64,000 bases of DNA from CANJIV01 sp046330225 (GTDB lineage: Bacteria > Actinomycetota > Thermoleophilia > Solirubrobacterales > Solirubrobacteraceae). The notes beneath the pieces are model-generated. The model worked only from the letters and a program-made list of their open reading frames with translations. It had not been told where the DNA came from and searched no databases. The position numbers and the translations under genes were made by a program. Location of the stretch: NCBI GenBank assembly GCA_046330225.1, contig JAXLTD010000001.1, forward strand, positions 372,001 to 436,000, read 5' to 3'. Below are positions 42,851 through 52,712 of this stretch, piece after piece. Position 1 is the stretch's first letter, and each line of letters begins with the position of its first letter.

Positions 42851-45184
42851 ATGGATGGAACCGACCTCACCCGCAGCGCCGCCGCCTGGGCGGCGGCCGC
42901 CATGCCCGATGACGCCGCCGCCGCGATCCGGCGCCGCGATGCGCTGCTCGAGGTCGTGCCGTTCGCCGCCCAGCAGTTCCTGTTCGCCGGGTCCTTCGAC
43001 GCGGCGATCGACGCGATCCTCGAGCGGCTCGGCACCGCCGTCGGCACCGACCGCGCCTACCTGTTCACCAACCGCCGGCGGGCGGACGGGACCGTCTGCC
43101 ACGACCTGACGCACGAGTGGGTCGGGCCGGGGGTCGCGCCCGAACTGGGCGACCCCGAGTGGCAGGGCCTCACCTGGGGCGACGACGAGGTGTGGGCCGC
43201 CACCATGGCCGCGGGCGAGGCCACGCTCGAGATCACGTCGGAGCTCACGGGCACCGATCGCGACGTGCTGGAGCGCCACGGCATCCTCTCCTGCCTCGAC
43301 GTCCCGGTGCTCGCCGCCGGAACCTGGTGGGGCTACCTCGGGTTCGACGACCTGCGCAGCGAGCGCGTCTGGACCGCCCCTGAGCTCGCGGCCACGCGGG
43401 CGATCGCCGACGCCATCGGCGCGGAGGTCGCCCGCCAGCAGGCCGAGCGCAGCCTGCTGGCGAGCGAGACCCGCTACCGGCGGCTGGTCGAGCTCTCGCA
43501 CGACGGCGTCTGGACCGTGGATCCCAACGGCACGTTCATCTCGGTCAACGACCAGGCGGCCCGGATGCTCGGACGCAGCCCGTCCGAGCTGATTGGCCGG
43601 CCGATCTTCGACTTCATGCCGGCGGAGGAGGCGCGTGACGCCCGCGCGGCCATGGTGCGCCGCGCCGCCGGAGCCACCGAGCAGTTCGAGCGCGCCCTGC
43701 TCCACGCCGACGGCTCGACCGTGTGGTGCGAAGCCTCGGCGACGCCGATCCTCGACGAGCACGGCGTCTACCGCGGCAGCTTCGCGGTGGTCTCCGACAT
43801 CACGGAGCGCCGCCGCGCGTCCGATCGCCTCGCCTACCTCGCCTACCACGACGAGCTCACGGGGCTGCCGAATCGCTCGCGCTTCGAGCTGGCCCTCCGC
43901 GACGCGCTCGAGCAGGCGGAGGGCGGCGGCAAGGCCGTCGCCGTGATCTGCCTCGACCTCGACCGGTTCAAGCTCGTCAACGACGGCCTCGGCCACGCCG
44001 CGGGGGACGAGGCGCTGCGGCAGGTCGCCGAGCGGCTGCGGGCGGCCGCCCCGGTGCCCGGCGCGGTCGTGGCCCGCCATTCCGGTGATGAGCTGCTCGT
44101 GCTGCTCCCGGGCCTGGACCCAGGGCCGGCGCCCGATGTCGCGCGCGCGGCCGGCGAGGAGCTCAAGCGGGCCCTGTCGGCCCCGTTCGTGATCCTTGGC
44201 ACCGAGTTCGTGCTCTCGGCGAGCATCGGGATCAGCCTCCATCCGCACGACGCCGTCGGGGCGAGCGAGCTGCTTCGCCACGCCGACATGGCGATGTACA
44301 CGAGCAAGCGGACCGGCGCCGGCCTCATCCACGTCTACGAGCCGGGCGCGGCTGAGTCGGCCGACCGGCTCTCGCTCTCCGGCCGCCTGCGGCGGGCGGT
44401 GGAGCAGGACGAGCTCGTGCTCCACTACCAGCCGATCGTCGAGCTGGCCGGCGACGGGCCCGGCACGGCGGTCGCTGCCGTCGAGGCGCTCGTGCGCTGG
44501 CGCACTCCGGATGGCGCACTGGTCCCGCCGGCACAGTTCCTGCCCGCGGTGGAGGAGTTCGGGCTCATGACGGCGCTCACCGATCGCGTGATCGGCGCCG
44601 CCAGCCGCCAGGCGGCGAGCTGGCGCAGCGCGGGAATCAACGTGCCCGTGACGGTGAACCTCGCCCCGGCCCAGCTGCGCGAGGCAGGCCTCGGCGAGCG
44701 CATCCTCGCGGCGGTGGGAGCCGCCGGCGGCGATCCGCGGCTCCTGGTGATCGAGGTGACCGAGTCCGGCGCGATGCAGGAGCCGGTCCGCACGGCGCGG
44801 CTGATCGGCACGCTGCGCGGGCTCGGGGTCGGGGTCGCCATCGACGACTTCGGCACGGGCTACTCCTCGCTGGACCGCCTGCTCGACACCCACGCCGACT
44901 ACCTGAAGATCGACCGGTCGATCGTCGCGCGCATGGCCGACCACCAGCCGGCCCGGACGGTGTTCCGCGCCGCGGTCACGATGGCCGCGGCGCTGGGCAT
45001 GCGGGCGGTTGCCGAGGGCGTCGAGACCGACGCCCAGCGCCGCGTCGCGCTCGCCGAGGGCTGCCGCCTCGTCCAGGGGTTCCGGTTCGGCCGGCCGCTC
45101 CCCGCCGCGGAGCTGACGCCCCGCCTGGCCCTGCTGGCCGACGCGGCGGGCGTCGTCAGGCGGGCCGGCGGCCCGAGACCATGA
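42851..45184 (+). CDS. GAF-PAS-GGDEF-EAL cyclic di-GMP signalling protein
   Basis: A 777-residue cytoplasmic sensor. A GAF-like domain (about 35-205) is followed by PAS/PAC (about 210-325), GGDEF (about 330-490) and EAL (about 500-760). The GGDEF site reads RHSGDELLVLLP, so the first Gly is Ser and Phe is Leu, and no RxxD I-site is seen; cyclase activity may be weak. The EAL side keeps VEALVRW, ITE-type EVTESGAM, IDDFGTGYSSL, LKIDRSIV and AEGVETDAQ, so phosphodiesterase activity is expected. It would link an unknown ligand to c-di-GMP turnover. ATG at 42851 selected; the in-frame upstream part is antisense to the glycan operon. Confidence 0.93.
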   Translation: MDGTDLTRSAAAWAAAAMPDDAAAAIRRRDALLEVVPFAAQQFLFAGSFDAAIDAILERLGTAVGTDRAYLFTNRRRADGTVCHDLTHEWVGPGVAPELGDPEWQGLTWGDDEVWAATMAAGEATLEITSELTGTDRDVLERHGILSCLDVPVLAAGTWWGYLGFDDLRSERVWTAPELAATRAIADAIGAEVARQQAERSLLASETRYRRLVELSHDGVWTVDPNGTFISVNDQAARMLGRSPSELIGRPIFDFMPAEEARDARAAMVRRAAGATEQFERALLHADGSTVWCEASATPILDEHGVYRGSFAVVSDITERRRASDRLAYLAYHDELTGLPNRSRFELALRDALEQAEGGGKAVAVICLDLDRFKLVNDGLGHAAGDEALRQVAERLRAAAPVPGAVVARHSGDELLVLLPGLDPGPAPDVARAAGEELKRALSAPFVILGTEFVLSASIGISLHPHDAVGASELLRHADMAMYTSKRTGAGLIHVYEPGAAESADRLSLSGRLRRAVEQDELVLHYQPIVELAGDGPGTAVAAVEALVRWRTPDGALVPPAQFLPAVEEFGLMTALTDRVIGAASRQAASWRSAGINVPVTVNLAPAQLREAGLGERILAAVGAAGGDPRLLVIEVTESGAMQEPVRTARLIGTLRGLGVGVAIDDFGTGYSSLDRLLDTHADYLKIDRSIVARMADHQPARTVFRAAVTMAAALGMRAVAEGVETDAQRRVALAEGCRLVQGFRFGRPLPAAELTPRLALLADAAGVVRRAGGPRP

Positions 45185-46067
45185 GGTTGTAGAAGAGCTC
45201 CGCTGGCAGGCGCGGCTCGAGCAGCCGCGCGTCGACCTGCTGCAGGGCCAGGTAGCCGTGGTAGGCGTAGCGGCGCCAGAGCATGGGCACGTCGGCGGGC
45301 TCGGCGCTGGCCTCGAGCACGCGGTTGCACCACCCGAACAGGTTGGCCACGAGCTCCTCGCCCCGGACCCGGACCTCCTCGAATCCGGCGTCCCGGGCCG
45401 CTGCGGCGAGGTCGGACGGGCGGAAGGCGTGGATGTCGACGAACTGCTCGAGGTCGTGCTCGGCGTGCGCAGCGACCGGGTCGGATGCCGGCCGGGCGCC
45501 CAGGGCCCGGCGCCAGACGGGGGCGGCGAGGCGCCCGAGCGCCTTCGGCGCCGCGGCGAGCCGGTCGCCATGGCGGGACGGCTCGCCCGCGAAGGCCATC
45601 GTCCCGCCCGGACGCAGGACCCGTCGGAAGTCCGCGAAGGCGGCCGGGAGATCCGGGAGGTGGTGCAGCACGGCGTGGCCGAAGACGAGGTCGAACGAGC
45701 CGTCCGCGAACGGCAGCCGGCCGGCGTCGGTCACGACCGTCTCGACCTCCAGGCCGAGCCGCTGCGCGTTGCCCTCGAGCGCCTCGAGCATCCCGGGGGA
45801 GATGTCGGTGCAGGTCGCCTCGGCCACGACGCCGGCCAGCAGGAGGTTCAGCGAGAAATAGCCCGTGCCCGAGCCGATCTCGAGCGCGCGGGGGTAGCGG
45901 CCGGGCGCGTGCCCGAGCGTCTTGCGCAGCTTCGTGGCCACCTGCTGCTGGCCGACATCATCGAACGAGATGCCCCACTTGCTGTCGTAGGTCTCGGCCG
46001 CGACGTCGTGGTAGCGCTCGTTGACGTCGCGGATCTCGGCATCGGTGCGGGGGGCGGCGGCAGCCAT
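45156..46067 (-). CDS. SAM-dependent class I methyltransferase
   Basis: A 303-residue methyltransferase: RALEIGSGTGYFSLNLL (motif I), DISPGMLEAL, SFDLVFGHAVLHHLPDLP, FRRVLRPGGTMAFAGEPS. The UbiE/BioC-like core is followed by about 110 helical residues of unknown partner function. Natural substrate unknown. It starts at ATG 46067, diverges from the next methyltransferase, and its 3' end overlaps the GGDEF-EAL gene by 29 bp. Confidence 0.85.
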   Translation of the reverse strand: MAAAAPRTDAEIRDVNERYHDVAAETYDSKWGISFDDVGQQQVATKLRKTLGHAPGRYPRALEIGSGTGYFSLNLLLAGVVAEATCTDISPGMLEALEGNAQRLGLEVETVVTDAGRLPFADGSFDLVFGHAVLHHLPDLPAAFADFRRVLRPGGTMAFAGEPSRHGDRLAAAPKALGRLAAPVWRRALGARPASDPVAAHAEHDLEQFVDIHAFRPSDLAAAARDAGFEEVRVRGEELVANLFGWCNRVLEASAEPADVPMLWRRYAYHGYLALQQVDARLLEPRLPAELFYNLMVSGRRPA

Positions 46068-46097
46068 GGCGGCGGCGGACGATACCCGGCGCTCGTC

Positions 46098-46103
46098 TAC
46101 CCT
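46098..46103 (+). promoter_or_regulatory. -10 element (TACCCT), leaderless type
   Basis: TACCCT is separated by seven bases from the GTG at 46111, the first codon of the methyltransferase-GH57-GT4 operon. On the other strand TATCGT (46084-46079) serves the divergent gene. Confidence 0.5.
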
Positions 46104-46110
46104 GCGCGCC

Positions 46111-46899
46111 GTGGCCGAGCCCATCTATCTCCAGCGCGACCAGCCGCCTGGCGTTCCGCCGCTGGCGCTCACGGGCGAGCGCACGCTCCCGGACGTGCCC
46201 GAGGAGAACTACTGGTTCCAGCGCCACCTCGCCGTCTACGAGTGGATCGCGCCGCGCGTGGCCGGCCTGCGGGTCGTCGACATGGCGTGCGGGGAGGGGT
46301 ACGGCTCCGATGTCCTGGCCCGCACCGCCGCCTCGGTGGTCGGCGTCGACGCGAACCCGGAGGCGCACGAGCACGCCCGGCTGCGCTACCGGCGCCCGAA
46401 CCTCACGTTCGTCCGCGACCTGGTCGAGACCCACGACTCGCCGTGCGACGCGATCGTGTTCCTCCAGACGATCGAGCACGTGCAGGCGCCCGGCGCGCTC
46501 CTGGACCGCTTCGCCGCCCGGCTGCGAGCAACGGCGACGGGCGGCGACGGCGTCCTGTACGTCTCGACGCCGAACCTCCTGACACTGGCACCGCCCGGGG
46601 CCGAGAAGTCCGAGAACCCCTGGCACGTGAAGGAGTACCGGGCGCAGGAGTTCGCGGACCTGTGCGCTGCGGCCTTCGGGCACGTCGAGCTCCTCGGCCT
46701 CTTCCACGCCCGAAAGCTCCGGGCCCACGAGCTGGCACTGCGGGCCGGCTGGGACGCCGCCCACGCGCGGCTGGGCCTCACCGACCGCTTCTACGGCTGG
46801 TTCACGCCGGCGATCGCGGCCTCGGACTTCGCCGTGCGCCGCGGATCCCCCGCGGACCTGGACGGGGCGCTCGACTTCCTCGCCGTCTGCCGGCCGTGA
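46111..46899 (+). CDS. SAM-dependent methyltransferase of a glucan operon
   Basis: A 262-residue methyltransferase: LRVVDMACGEGYGSDVLA (motif I), VGVDANPEAHEHA, AIVFLQTIEHVQAPG and STPNLLTLAP. The GTG start is decided by the leaderless -10. It overlaps the GH57 gene by 4 bp, which overlaps the GT4 gene by 4 bp. In Mycobacterium a methyltransferase, a GH57 branching enzyme and a GT4 occur together (Rv3030-Rv3032) for methylglucose lipopolysaccharide synthesis, so this enzyme may O-methylate a glucan. Confidence 0.87.
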   Translation: MAEPIYLQRDQPPGVPPLALTGERTLPDVPEENYWFQRHLAVYEWIAPRVAGLRVVDMACGEGYGSDVLARTAASVVGVDANPEAHEHARLRYRRPNLTFVRDLVETHDSPCDAIVFLQTIEHVQAPGALLDRFAARLRATATGGDGVLYVSTPNLLTLAPPGAEKSENPWHVKEYRAQEFADLCAAAFGHVELLGLFHARKLRAHELALRAGWDAAHARLGLTDRFYGWFTPAIAASDFAVRRGSPADLDGALDFLAVCRP

Positions 46900-48323
46900 C
46901 CGTCCGCGCCCGGGGCGAGCTGGCGATCGTCCTCCACACCCACCTGCCCTACGTCGAAGGCTTCGGGACCTGGCCGTTCGGGGAGGAGTGGCTGTGGGAG
47001 GCGATGGCCACCTCGTACCTGCCGCTTCTGGCCGCGCTGGAGGCGCGCCACCCGGGCGGCGGGGCGCCGCTGACGCTCTCGATCACGCCGGTCCTGGCCG
47101 ACCAGCTCGAGGCCGACGGCGTGCCGGACCGATTTCGGGCGTTCCTGCGCGACATTCGCACGCTGACGCACCGGCTGGAGATCGAGGGCTGCCGGGCCGC
47201 CGGGGCCGGGGAGCTCGTCCCCGCGCTCGAGCACTCGGCCCGGACCTACGCGCGCGCCGGGGAGCAGTTCGAGGCGCTCGGCGGCGACCTGATGGCCGGC
47301 TTGGCGCCGCATGTCTCCTGGACCTCGGCGGCGACCCACGCGATCCTGCCGCTCCTCGCGACCGACGCCGGGGTGCGCCTGCAGCTGCGGGCCGGGGCGG
47401 ATGCGCACCGCCGGCGCTTCGGCGGCTGGGCCGGCGGCCTGTGGCTGCCGGAGTGCGCGCACGCGCCGTGGATCGAGCCGCGCCTCGAGGAGGCCGGCGT
47501 CCGCGCGGCCTGCCTGGACCTCACCGACGTCTTCGGCCTCGGCGCGCCCGAGCACCTGCGCCCGCTGCAGTCGCCGGCGGGCCCGCTGCTCGTCCCGATC
47601 GACCGGGCCACGCACGAGCTGGCCTGGAGCGACGCCGGCTACCCGCGGGCGGCGCCCTACCGGGACCACCACCGCCTCACGACCCATCACCACCGCGCCT
47701 GGGCCAACGACGGCACGCCGTACGACCCGGAGGCGGGCCGGGCGCGGGCTCGCGCCGACGCGGCGGACTTCGTGGCGCGCGTCGCCGACCGGCTCGACCG
47801 CGCGGCCGCCGGGCTCGGGCGGCCCGGGCTCTGCGTGTGCGCGATGGACACGGAGTTCCTCGGCCACTGGTGGCACGAGGGCGTGGACTGGCTCGCCGCG
47901 GTCCTGGACGAGGCGCCGCGGGCCGGGCTGGCGCTCACGGCGCTCGACGACGCGCTGGCCCGCTGCGATCCCGCCCCGCCTCCTGCGAGGCTGCCGGCGA
48001 CGAGCTGGGGGGATCCGCGCACGCTGGCGACCTGGGACGGCCCGGCGGTCGCCGGCCTCGCCTGGCAGGCCCGCGCGGCGGAGCTGCGGGTGGTCCGGGC
48101 CGGCCCGGCGGTCTCTCTGCGCGCGGCCCGCGAGCTGCTCGCGCTGCAGTCGTCGGACTGGGCCTGGCTCGCCGCTCGCGGGACCGCAGGCCCCTACCCG
48201 CGGGAGCGCGCGCAGGGCCACGCCGCGGCGCTGCACCGGGCGCTGGGGTCAATAGACTGGCCCGAGTCCCGCCTTCGCAACCTCGCGCCGGACCTGACGC
48301 TGGCGCCCCTGCTCGAGCCGTGA
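46896..48323 (+). CDS. GH57-family alpha-glucan branching enzyme-like protein
   Basis: A 475-residue GH57 protein. HTHLPYVEG at the start supplies the conserved His-containing site. The expected nucleophile is Glu186 in GLWLPECA and the acid is Asp318 in AMDTEFLGHWWHEG. A C-terminal helical domain follows. Family members make 1,6 branches or cleave alpha-1,4-glucan. The length is slightly under typical branching enzymes (about 510-530). Its GTG start overlaps the previous stop codon. The neighbours suggest work on a methylated or lipid-linked glucan rather than storage glycogen. Confidence 0.92.
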   Translation: MTVRARGELAIVLHTHLPYVEGFGTWPFGEEWLWEAMATSYLPLLAALEARHPGGGAPLTLSITPVLADQLEADGVPDRFRAFLRDIRTLTHRLEIEGCRAAGAGELVPALEHSARTYARAGEQFEALGGDLMAGLAPHVSWTSAATHAILPLLATDAGVRLQLRAGADAHRRRFGGWAGGLWLPECAHAPWIEPRLEEAGVRAACLDLTDVFGLGAPEHLRPLQSPAGPLLVPIDRATHELAWSDAGYPRAAPYRDHHRLTTHHHRAWANDGTPYDPEAGRARARADAADFVARVADRLDRAAAGLGRPGLCVCAMDTEFLGHWWHEGVDWLAAVLDEAPRAGLALTALDDALARCDPAPPPARLPATSWGDPRTLATWDGPAVAGLAWQARAAELRVVRAGPAVSLRAARELLALQSSDWAWLAARGTAGPYPRERAQGHAAALHRALGSIDWPESRLRNLAPDLTLAPLLEP

Positions 48324-49507
48324 GCCAGCGCATCCTCATCCTGTCCTGGGAGTACCCGCCGCTCATCGAGGGCGGCCTGGCCCGCCACGTGCGCAAGCTC
48401 GCCGAGCAGCTCGTGGTCCAGGGCCTCGAGGTCCACGTCCTCAGCCGCGGCGACGAGTCCAGCCCGGCAGAGGAGGACATGGACGGCGTCCACGTCCACC
48501 GCGTGCGCGAGCCGGTCCGCCCCCGCGACCTCGGGGAGTTCGTCGCCTGGATCGAGCACATGAACGCCGACATGCTCGCGGCCGGGGTCGAGCTGGGCGA
48601 CCGCTTCGACTTCGACCTCGTCCACGGCCACGACTGGCTCGTCGCGGTCGCGGGCGACCACCTGGCCAAGCGCTTCCGCTGCCCGCTGGTCGTCACGATC
48701 CACGCCACCGAGTACGGCCGCCACCAAGGCTGGGTGGAGTCGCACCCGCAGTCCCACATCCACGGGGTCGAGAAGTGGATGGCCAATCGCGCCGACCGCC
48801 TGATCGTCTGCTCGCACTACATGCGCGAGCACGTCGCCGACATCTATGGGCTCGACGAGGCCGACGTCGCGGTCATCCCGAACGGGATCGACCCGCTGGA
48901 CCTGCAGCCGGTCGACGACCTCGACGCGCTGCGCGCCCGCTTCGCCGCTCCCGACGAGCGGCTGATCCTGCTCGTCGGCCGCCTCGTGTACGAGAAGGGG
49001 TTCCAGCTCGCGCTCGAGGCGCTGCCCGGCCTCATCGAGCATCTCGGGAACGTGCGGTTCCTCGTCGCCGGCTCCGGGACGGCCGAGGCCGACCTCAAGC
49101 TCCAGGCCCAGGAGCTCGGGCTCATGGAGCACGGGACCTTCCTCGGCTGGATCGGCGACGACGTCCTGCACTCGCTGTACCGGATCGCCGACCTCACCGT
49201 GGTCCCGTCCCTCTACGAGCCGTTCGGGCTCGTGGCCCTCGAGGCCATGGCCTCGGGCTGCCCGTGCATCGTCGCCGACACCGGCGGGCTGCGAGAGATC
49301 GTCCCGCCCGACGAGCGCGTCGGCCTGCGGTTCAACGGCGGCGATGCCGCGCACCTCGAGGTCATGGTCGAGCGGCTCCTGACCGACGACGTGCTCCGCG
49401 ACCGCCTGGTGGCGGAGGCCTCGGAGCACGTGCTGCGGTTCGACTGGGCCGACGTCGCCCGCCAGACCGCGGCCGTCTACGCCGGCCTCGGGCGCGCGAA
49501 GGTCTAG
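48320..49507 (+). CDS. GT4-family glycosyltransferase (alpha-1,4-glucosyltransferase-like)
   Basis: A 395-residue GT-B enzyme. The N-terminal half has SWEYPPLIEGGLARHVRKLAEQL and HGHDWLVAVAGDHLA (blocks, in part), the second LLVGRLVYEKGFQLALEAL, and SLYEPFGLVALEAMASG with the EX7E motif. This glycogen synthase-like pattern matches the actinobacterial enzyme next to a GH57 protein that elongates alpha-1,4-glucan. Start GTG overlaps the GH57 stop by 4 bp. Nucleotide-sugar donor not determined. It converges on the helicase gene with a 4-bp overlap. Confidence 0.92.
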   Translation: MSQRILILSWEYPPLIEGGLARHVRKLAEQLVVQGLEVHVLSRGDESSPAEEDMDGVHVHRVREPVRPRDLGEFVAWIEHMNADMLAAGVELGDRFDFDLVHGHDWLVAVAGDHLAKRFRCPLVVTIHATEYGRHQGWVESHPQSHIHGVEKWMANRADRLIVCSHYMREHVADIYGLDEADVAVIPNGIDPLDLQPVDDLDALRARFAAPDERLILLVGRLVYEKGFQLALEALPGLIEHLGNVRFLVAGSGTAEADLKLQAQELGLMEHGTFLGWIGDDVLHSLYRIADLTVVPSLYEPFGLVALEAMASGCPCIVADTGGLREIVPPDERVGLRFNGGDAAHLEVMVERLLTDDVLRDRLVAEASEHVLRFDWADVARQTAAVYAGLGRAKV

Positions 49508-50811
49508 CCGGCGCGCCGGCGGCGCCCGGCGCCGCCGCTGCGGCCCGAGCCGCTGAAGCTGCCGCCGCGCATCGCGGGCCCGCTGCGGCCGGACCCGCTG
49601 CTGCGCCCGTTCGCCGTGCGGCCGCTGCGGCCGCCGCCCCCGGAGCGGCCGTTCCCGCCGCGCGGCCCGCCGCCGTGGACGGTCGGCGTGTGGGTGGCGA
49701 AGCCGGTCCGCGCGAACTCCTGCTCGAGTGCGAGCTCGGTCGCGAGCTTGCTGACGTCGCCGGCGGCCTCGGGCATCACAAAGGTGACGCCGACGCCGCT
49801 GCGACCGGCGCGGCCGGTGCGGCCGATGCGGTGGACGTAGCCCTCGCGGTCGGCCGGCGGGTCGTAGTTGATGACGTGCGAGATCCCGTCGACGTCGATG
49901 CCGCGGGCGGCGACGTCGGTGGCGACGAGCGTGTCGGTGCGCCCGGACTCGAAGCTGGCCAGCGCGCGCTCGCGCTGCCCCTGGGACTTGTCGCCGTGCA
50001 TCGCCGCGGCGGTCACGCCCTCGCGGGAGAGCCGCTTGACGAGGCGGTCGGCTCCGCGCTTGGTGCGCACGAAGACGAGCGCCAGCTCGCGCTCGCGGCT
50101 GCGCAGCTCGCGGACGAGTGCCGTGACGCGATCGTGGTGCTCGACCGCCACGAACCGGTGCTCGATGTCGGCGGCCCGGTCGACGGCCGGCGTGTGCTCG
50201 TGGCGCACCGCGTCGTGCGTGTAGGCGGCAGCGATGCGGCCGGCCTCGCCGTCGAGCGTGGCGGAGAAGAACAGCGTCTGACGGTCGCGGGGGCACTGGG
50301 CCACGATGCGGTCGACCGGGGGCTTGAAGCCCATGTCGAGCATGCGGTCGGCCTCGTCCAGGACGAGGATCTGGATGTGATCGAGGGTGAACGCACGGCG
50401 GGCGAGGAGATCCTCCAGGCGGCCCGGCGTGGCGACCACGATGTGGGCGAGGCGGGCGTTGCGGGCCTGCTTCTCGATGCCCACGCCTCCGTAGACCGCG
50501 GCGATCTTCAGCGCCCGGGCGTGGGCGACGCCGCGCGTCTCCTCGACGATCTGGGTCGCGAGCTCGCGAGTGGGGGCCAGGATGAGGGCGGCCGGGCGCG
50601 GATCGGTCGCCTCGAGCCGGTCGGCGATCGGCACGCCGAAGGCGAGGGTCTTGCCCGAGCCGGTCGGCGACTTGGCCAGCACGTCGCGGCCGGCGAGGAC
50701 GTCGGCGATCACGAGGCGCTGGATGGCGAACGGCGCGGTGAACCCGCGTTTCGAGAGGGCGCCGCACACGGCGCCGGACACGCCGAGATCGGCGAAGGAC
50801 TGCTGGGACAT
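49504..50811 (-). CDS. DEAD-box ATP-dependent RNA helicase
   Basis: A 435-residue helicase with FADLGVSGAVCGALSKRGF and the Q motif, Walker A SPTGSGKT, PTRELA, DEAD box DEADRMLDMGF, SAT, and HRIGRTGR. The last 60 residues are a Gly/Arg/Ser-rich tail (GGGRSGRTANGRSSGSGRSG-type), which usually adds RNA affinity, as in cold-adapted RhlE/DeaD helicases. AAGGAG eight bases before the ATG. TAAGGT (50951-50946) is a likely -10, giving a leader of about 128 bases; this is long compared with its neighbours and may be regulated. Confidence 0.93.
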   Translation of the reverse strand: MSQQSFADLGVSGAVCGALSKRGFTAPFAIQRLVIADVLAGRDVLAKSPTGSGKTLAFGVPIADRLEATDPRPAALILAPTRELATQIVEETRGVAHARALKIAAVYGGVGIEKQARNARLAHIVVATPGRLEDLLARRAFTLDHIQILVLDEADRMLDMGFKPPVDRIVAQCPRDRQTLFFSATLDGEAGRIAAAYTHDAVRHEHTPAVDRAADIEHRFVAVEHHDRVTALVRELRSRERELALVFVRTKRGADRLVKRLSREGVTAAAMHGDKSQGQRERALASFESGRTDTLVATDVAARGIDVDGISHVINYDPPADREGYVHRIGRTGRAGRSGVGVTFVMPEAAGDVSKLATELALEQEFARTGFATHTPTVHGGGPRGGNGRSGGGGRSGRTANGRSSGSGRSGPAMRGGSFSGSGRSGGAGRRRRAG

Positions 50812-50951
50812 TGGATGGTGCTCCTTGCGGCGCGCGAAGGCCCGCGGTGGATTCGGGAGGCGATGAGAGCTGACCCGAACCGCACTGCCTGGCGGGACCT
50901 GAAAGCAAGCTGCCTCGCGGCCGGCAAGGCGCCGGACGCTCCTTCACCTTA
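50812..50951 (-). promoter_or_regulatory. Promoter and long 5' leader of the DEAD-box helicase gene
   Basis: TAAGGT at 50951-50946 is the -10, and a weak TTGCGC lies about 20 bp further upstream. The transcribed leader (about 50812-50939) contains two AAGGAGC-type sites, at about 50942 and 50825. Cold-shock-type leader control of the helicase is possible (inference); I see no known riboswitch. Confidence 0.4.
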
Positions 50952-50977
50952 GCGGGCCGGGCGGCCGGGGCGCGCAA

Positions 50978-51765
50978 TCAGTCGATCAGGCGCTTGCCCT
51001 GGCGCCAGATCGCCAGGCGCCACATGGCGACGGCGAACAGCAGCAGGACGCCGGCGTGCACGAGGTCGGTCCAGTTCAGGGTGCCGAGCACGAGGTCGCG
51101 GACGAGCTGGACGCAGTGGTAGAGCGGGTTGAGGTGCGCCAGCGCCTGGGCGACCGGCGGGAGCTCGGAGATCGGGAAGAACGTCCCGGCCACGAGGAAG
51201 AGCGGGGTGATCACCGCGCTCGTGACGTAGTTGAAGTTGTCGATGGACTTCGCGATCGCCGAGATCGTCACGCCGAAGCTCGCGAACCCGAACCCGGTGA
51301 CGAACCCGACGAGCGGCACGAGGACCGTGCCCCAGTGCGGGTCCAAGCCGAAGCAGATGGCCACGAGCAGCGGCGCCATGCAGTAGACGCCGGCCCGGCA
51401 GGAGATCCACAGGATCTCGGCCGTGACGAGTTCCTCGACGTCGACCGGCGCGGCGAGCAGCGCGTCGTAGGTGCGCTGGAACTCGCGGCGCACGAACGTG
51501 TTGAACATGCCGGCGAACACGGACGAGAAGAGGGCGGCGCTCGCCACCACGCCGGTGCCGACGTACTCGATGTAGTCGATCCCGTTGACCGACGACACCA
51601 GGCCCCCGATGCCGAACCCGAAGGCCAGCAGGTAGATCGTCGGCTCGACGATCGACGAGAAGGTCGTCGCCTTCCAGTACTTCCGGAAGAGGCCGACGTC
51701 GCGGCTCATCACGCCCGCGATGGCGGCGGGCTCCAGGCGGCGCAGGCGGCGGGCGGGGACGGCGC

Positions 51766-51769
<4 letters not shown>
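50978..51769 (-). CDS. ABC-2 type exporter permease
   Basis: A 263-residue permease with six hydrophobic segments and the NodJ/DrrB-type pattern: FRKYWKATTFSSIVEPTIYLLAFGFGIGGLV, FVRREFQRTYDALLAAPVDVEELV and SAVITPLFLVAGTFFPISELP (in part). Its ATG overlaps the ATPase stop by 4 bp. Together they form a two-component exporter for a lipid, glycan or drug. Confidence 0.9.
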
Positions 51770-52665
<896 letters not shown>

Positions 52666-52712
52666 CGGCAGCGATGATGCCGCACGTCGCTCGCGGGACC
52701 GGCGCGGGGCCG

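Noticed and set aside
41714..45571. A 1,285-codon minus-strand frame covering the GGDEF-EAL gene
   Set aside because: Only the part below 42730 is real (GT2); the rest mirrors the GGDEF-EAL gene.
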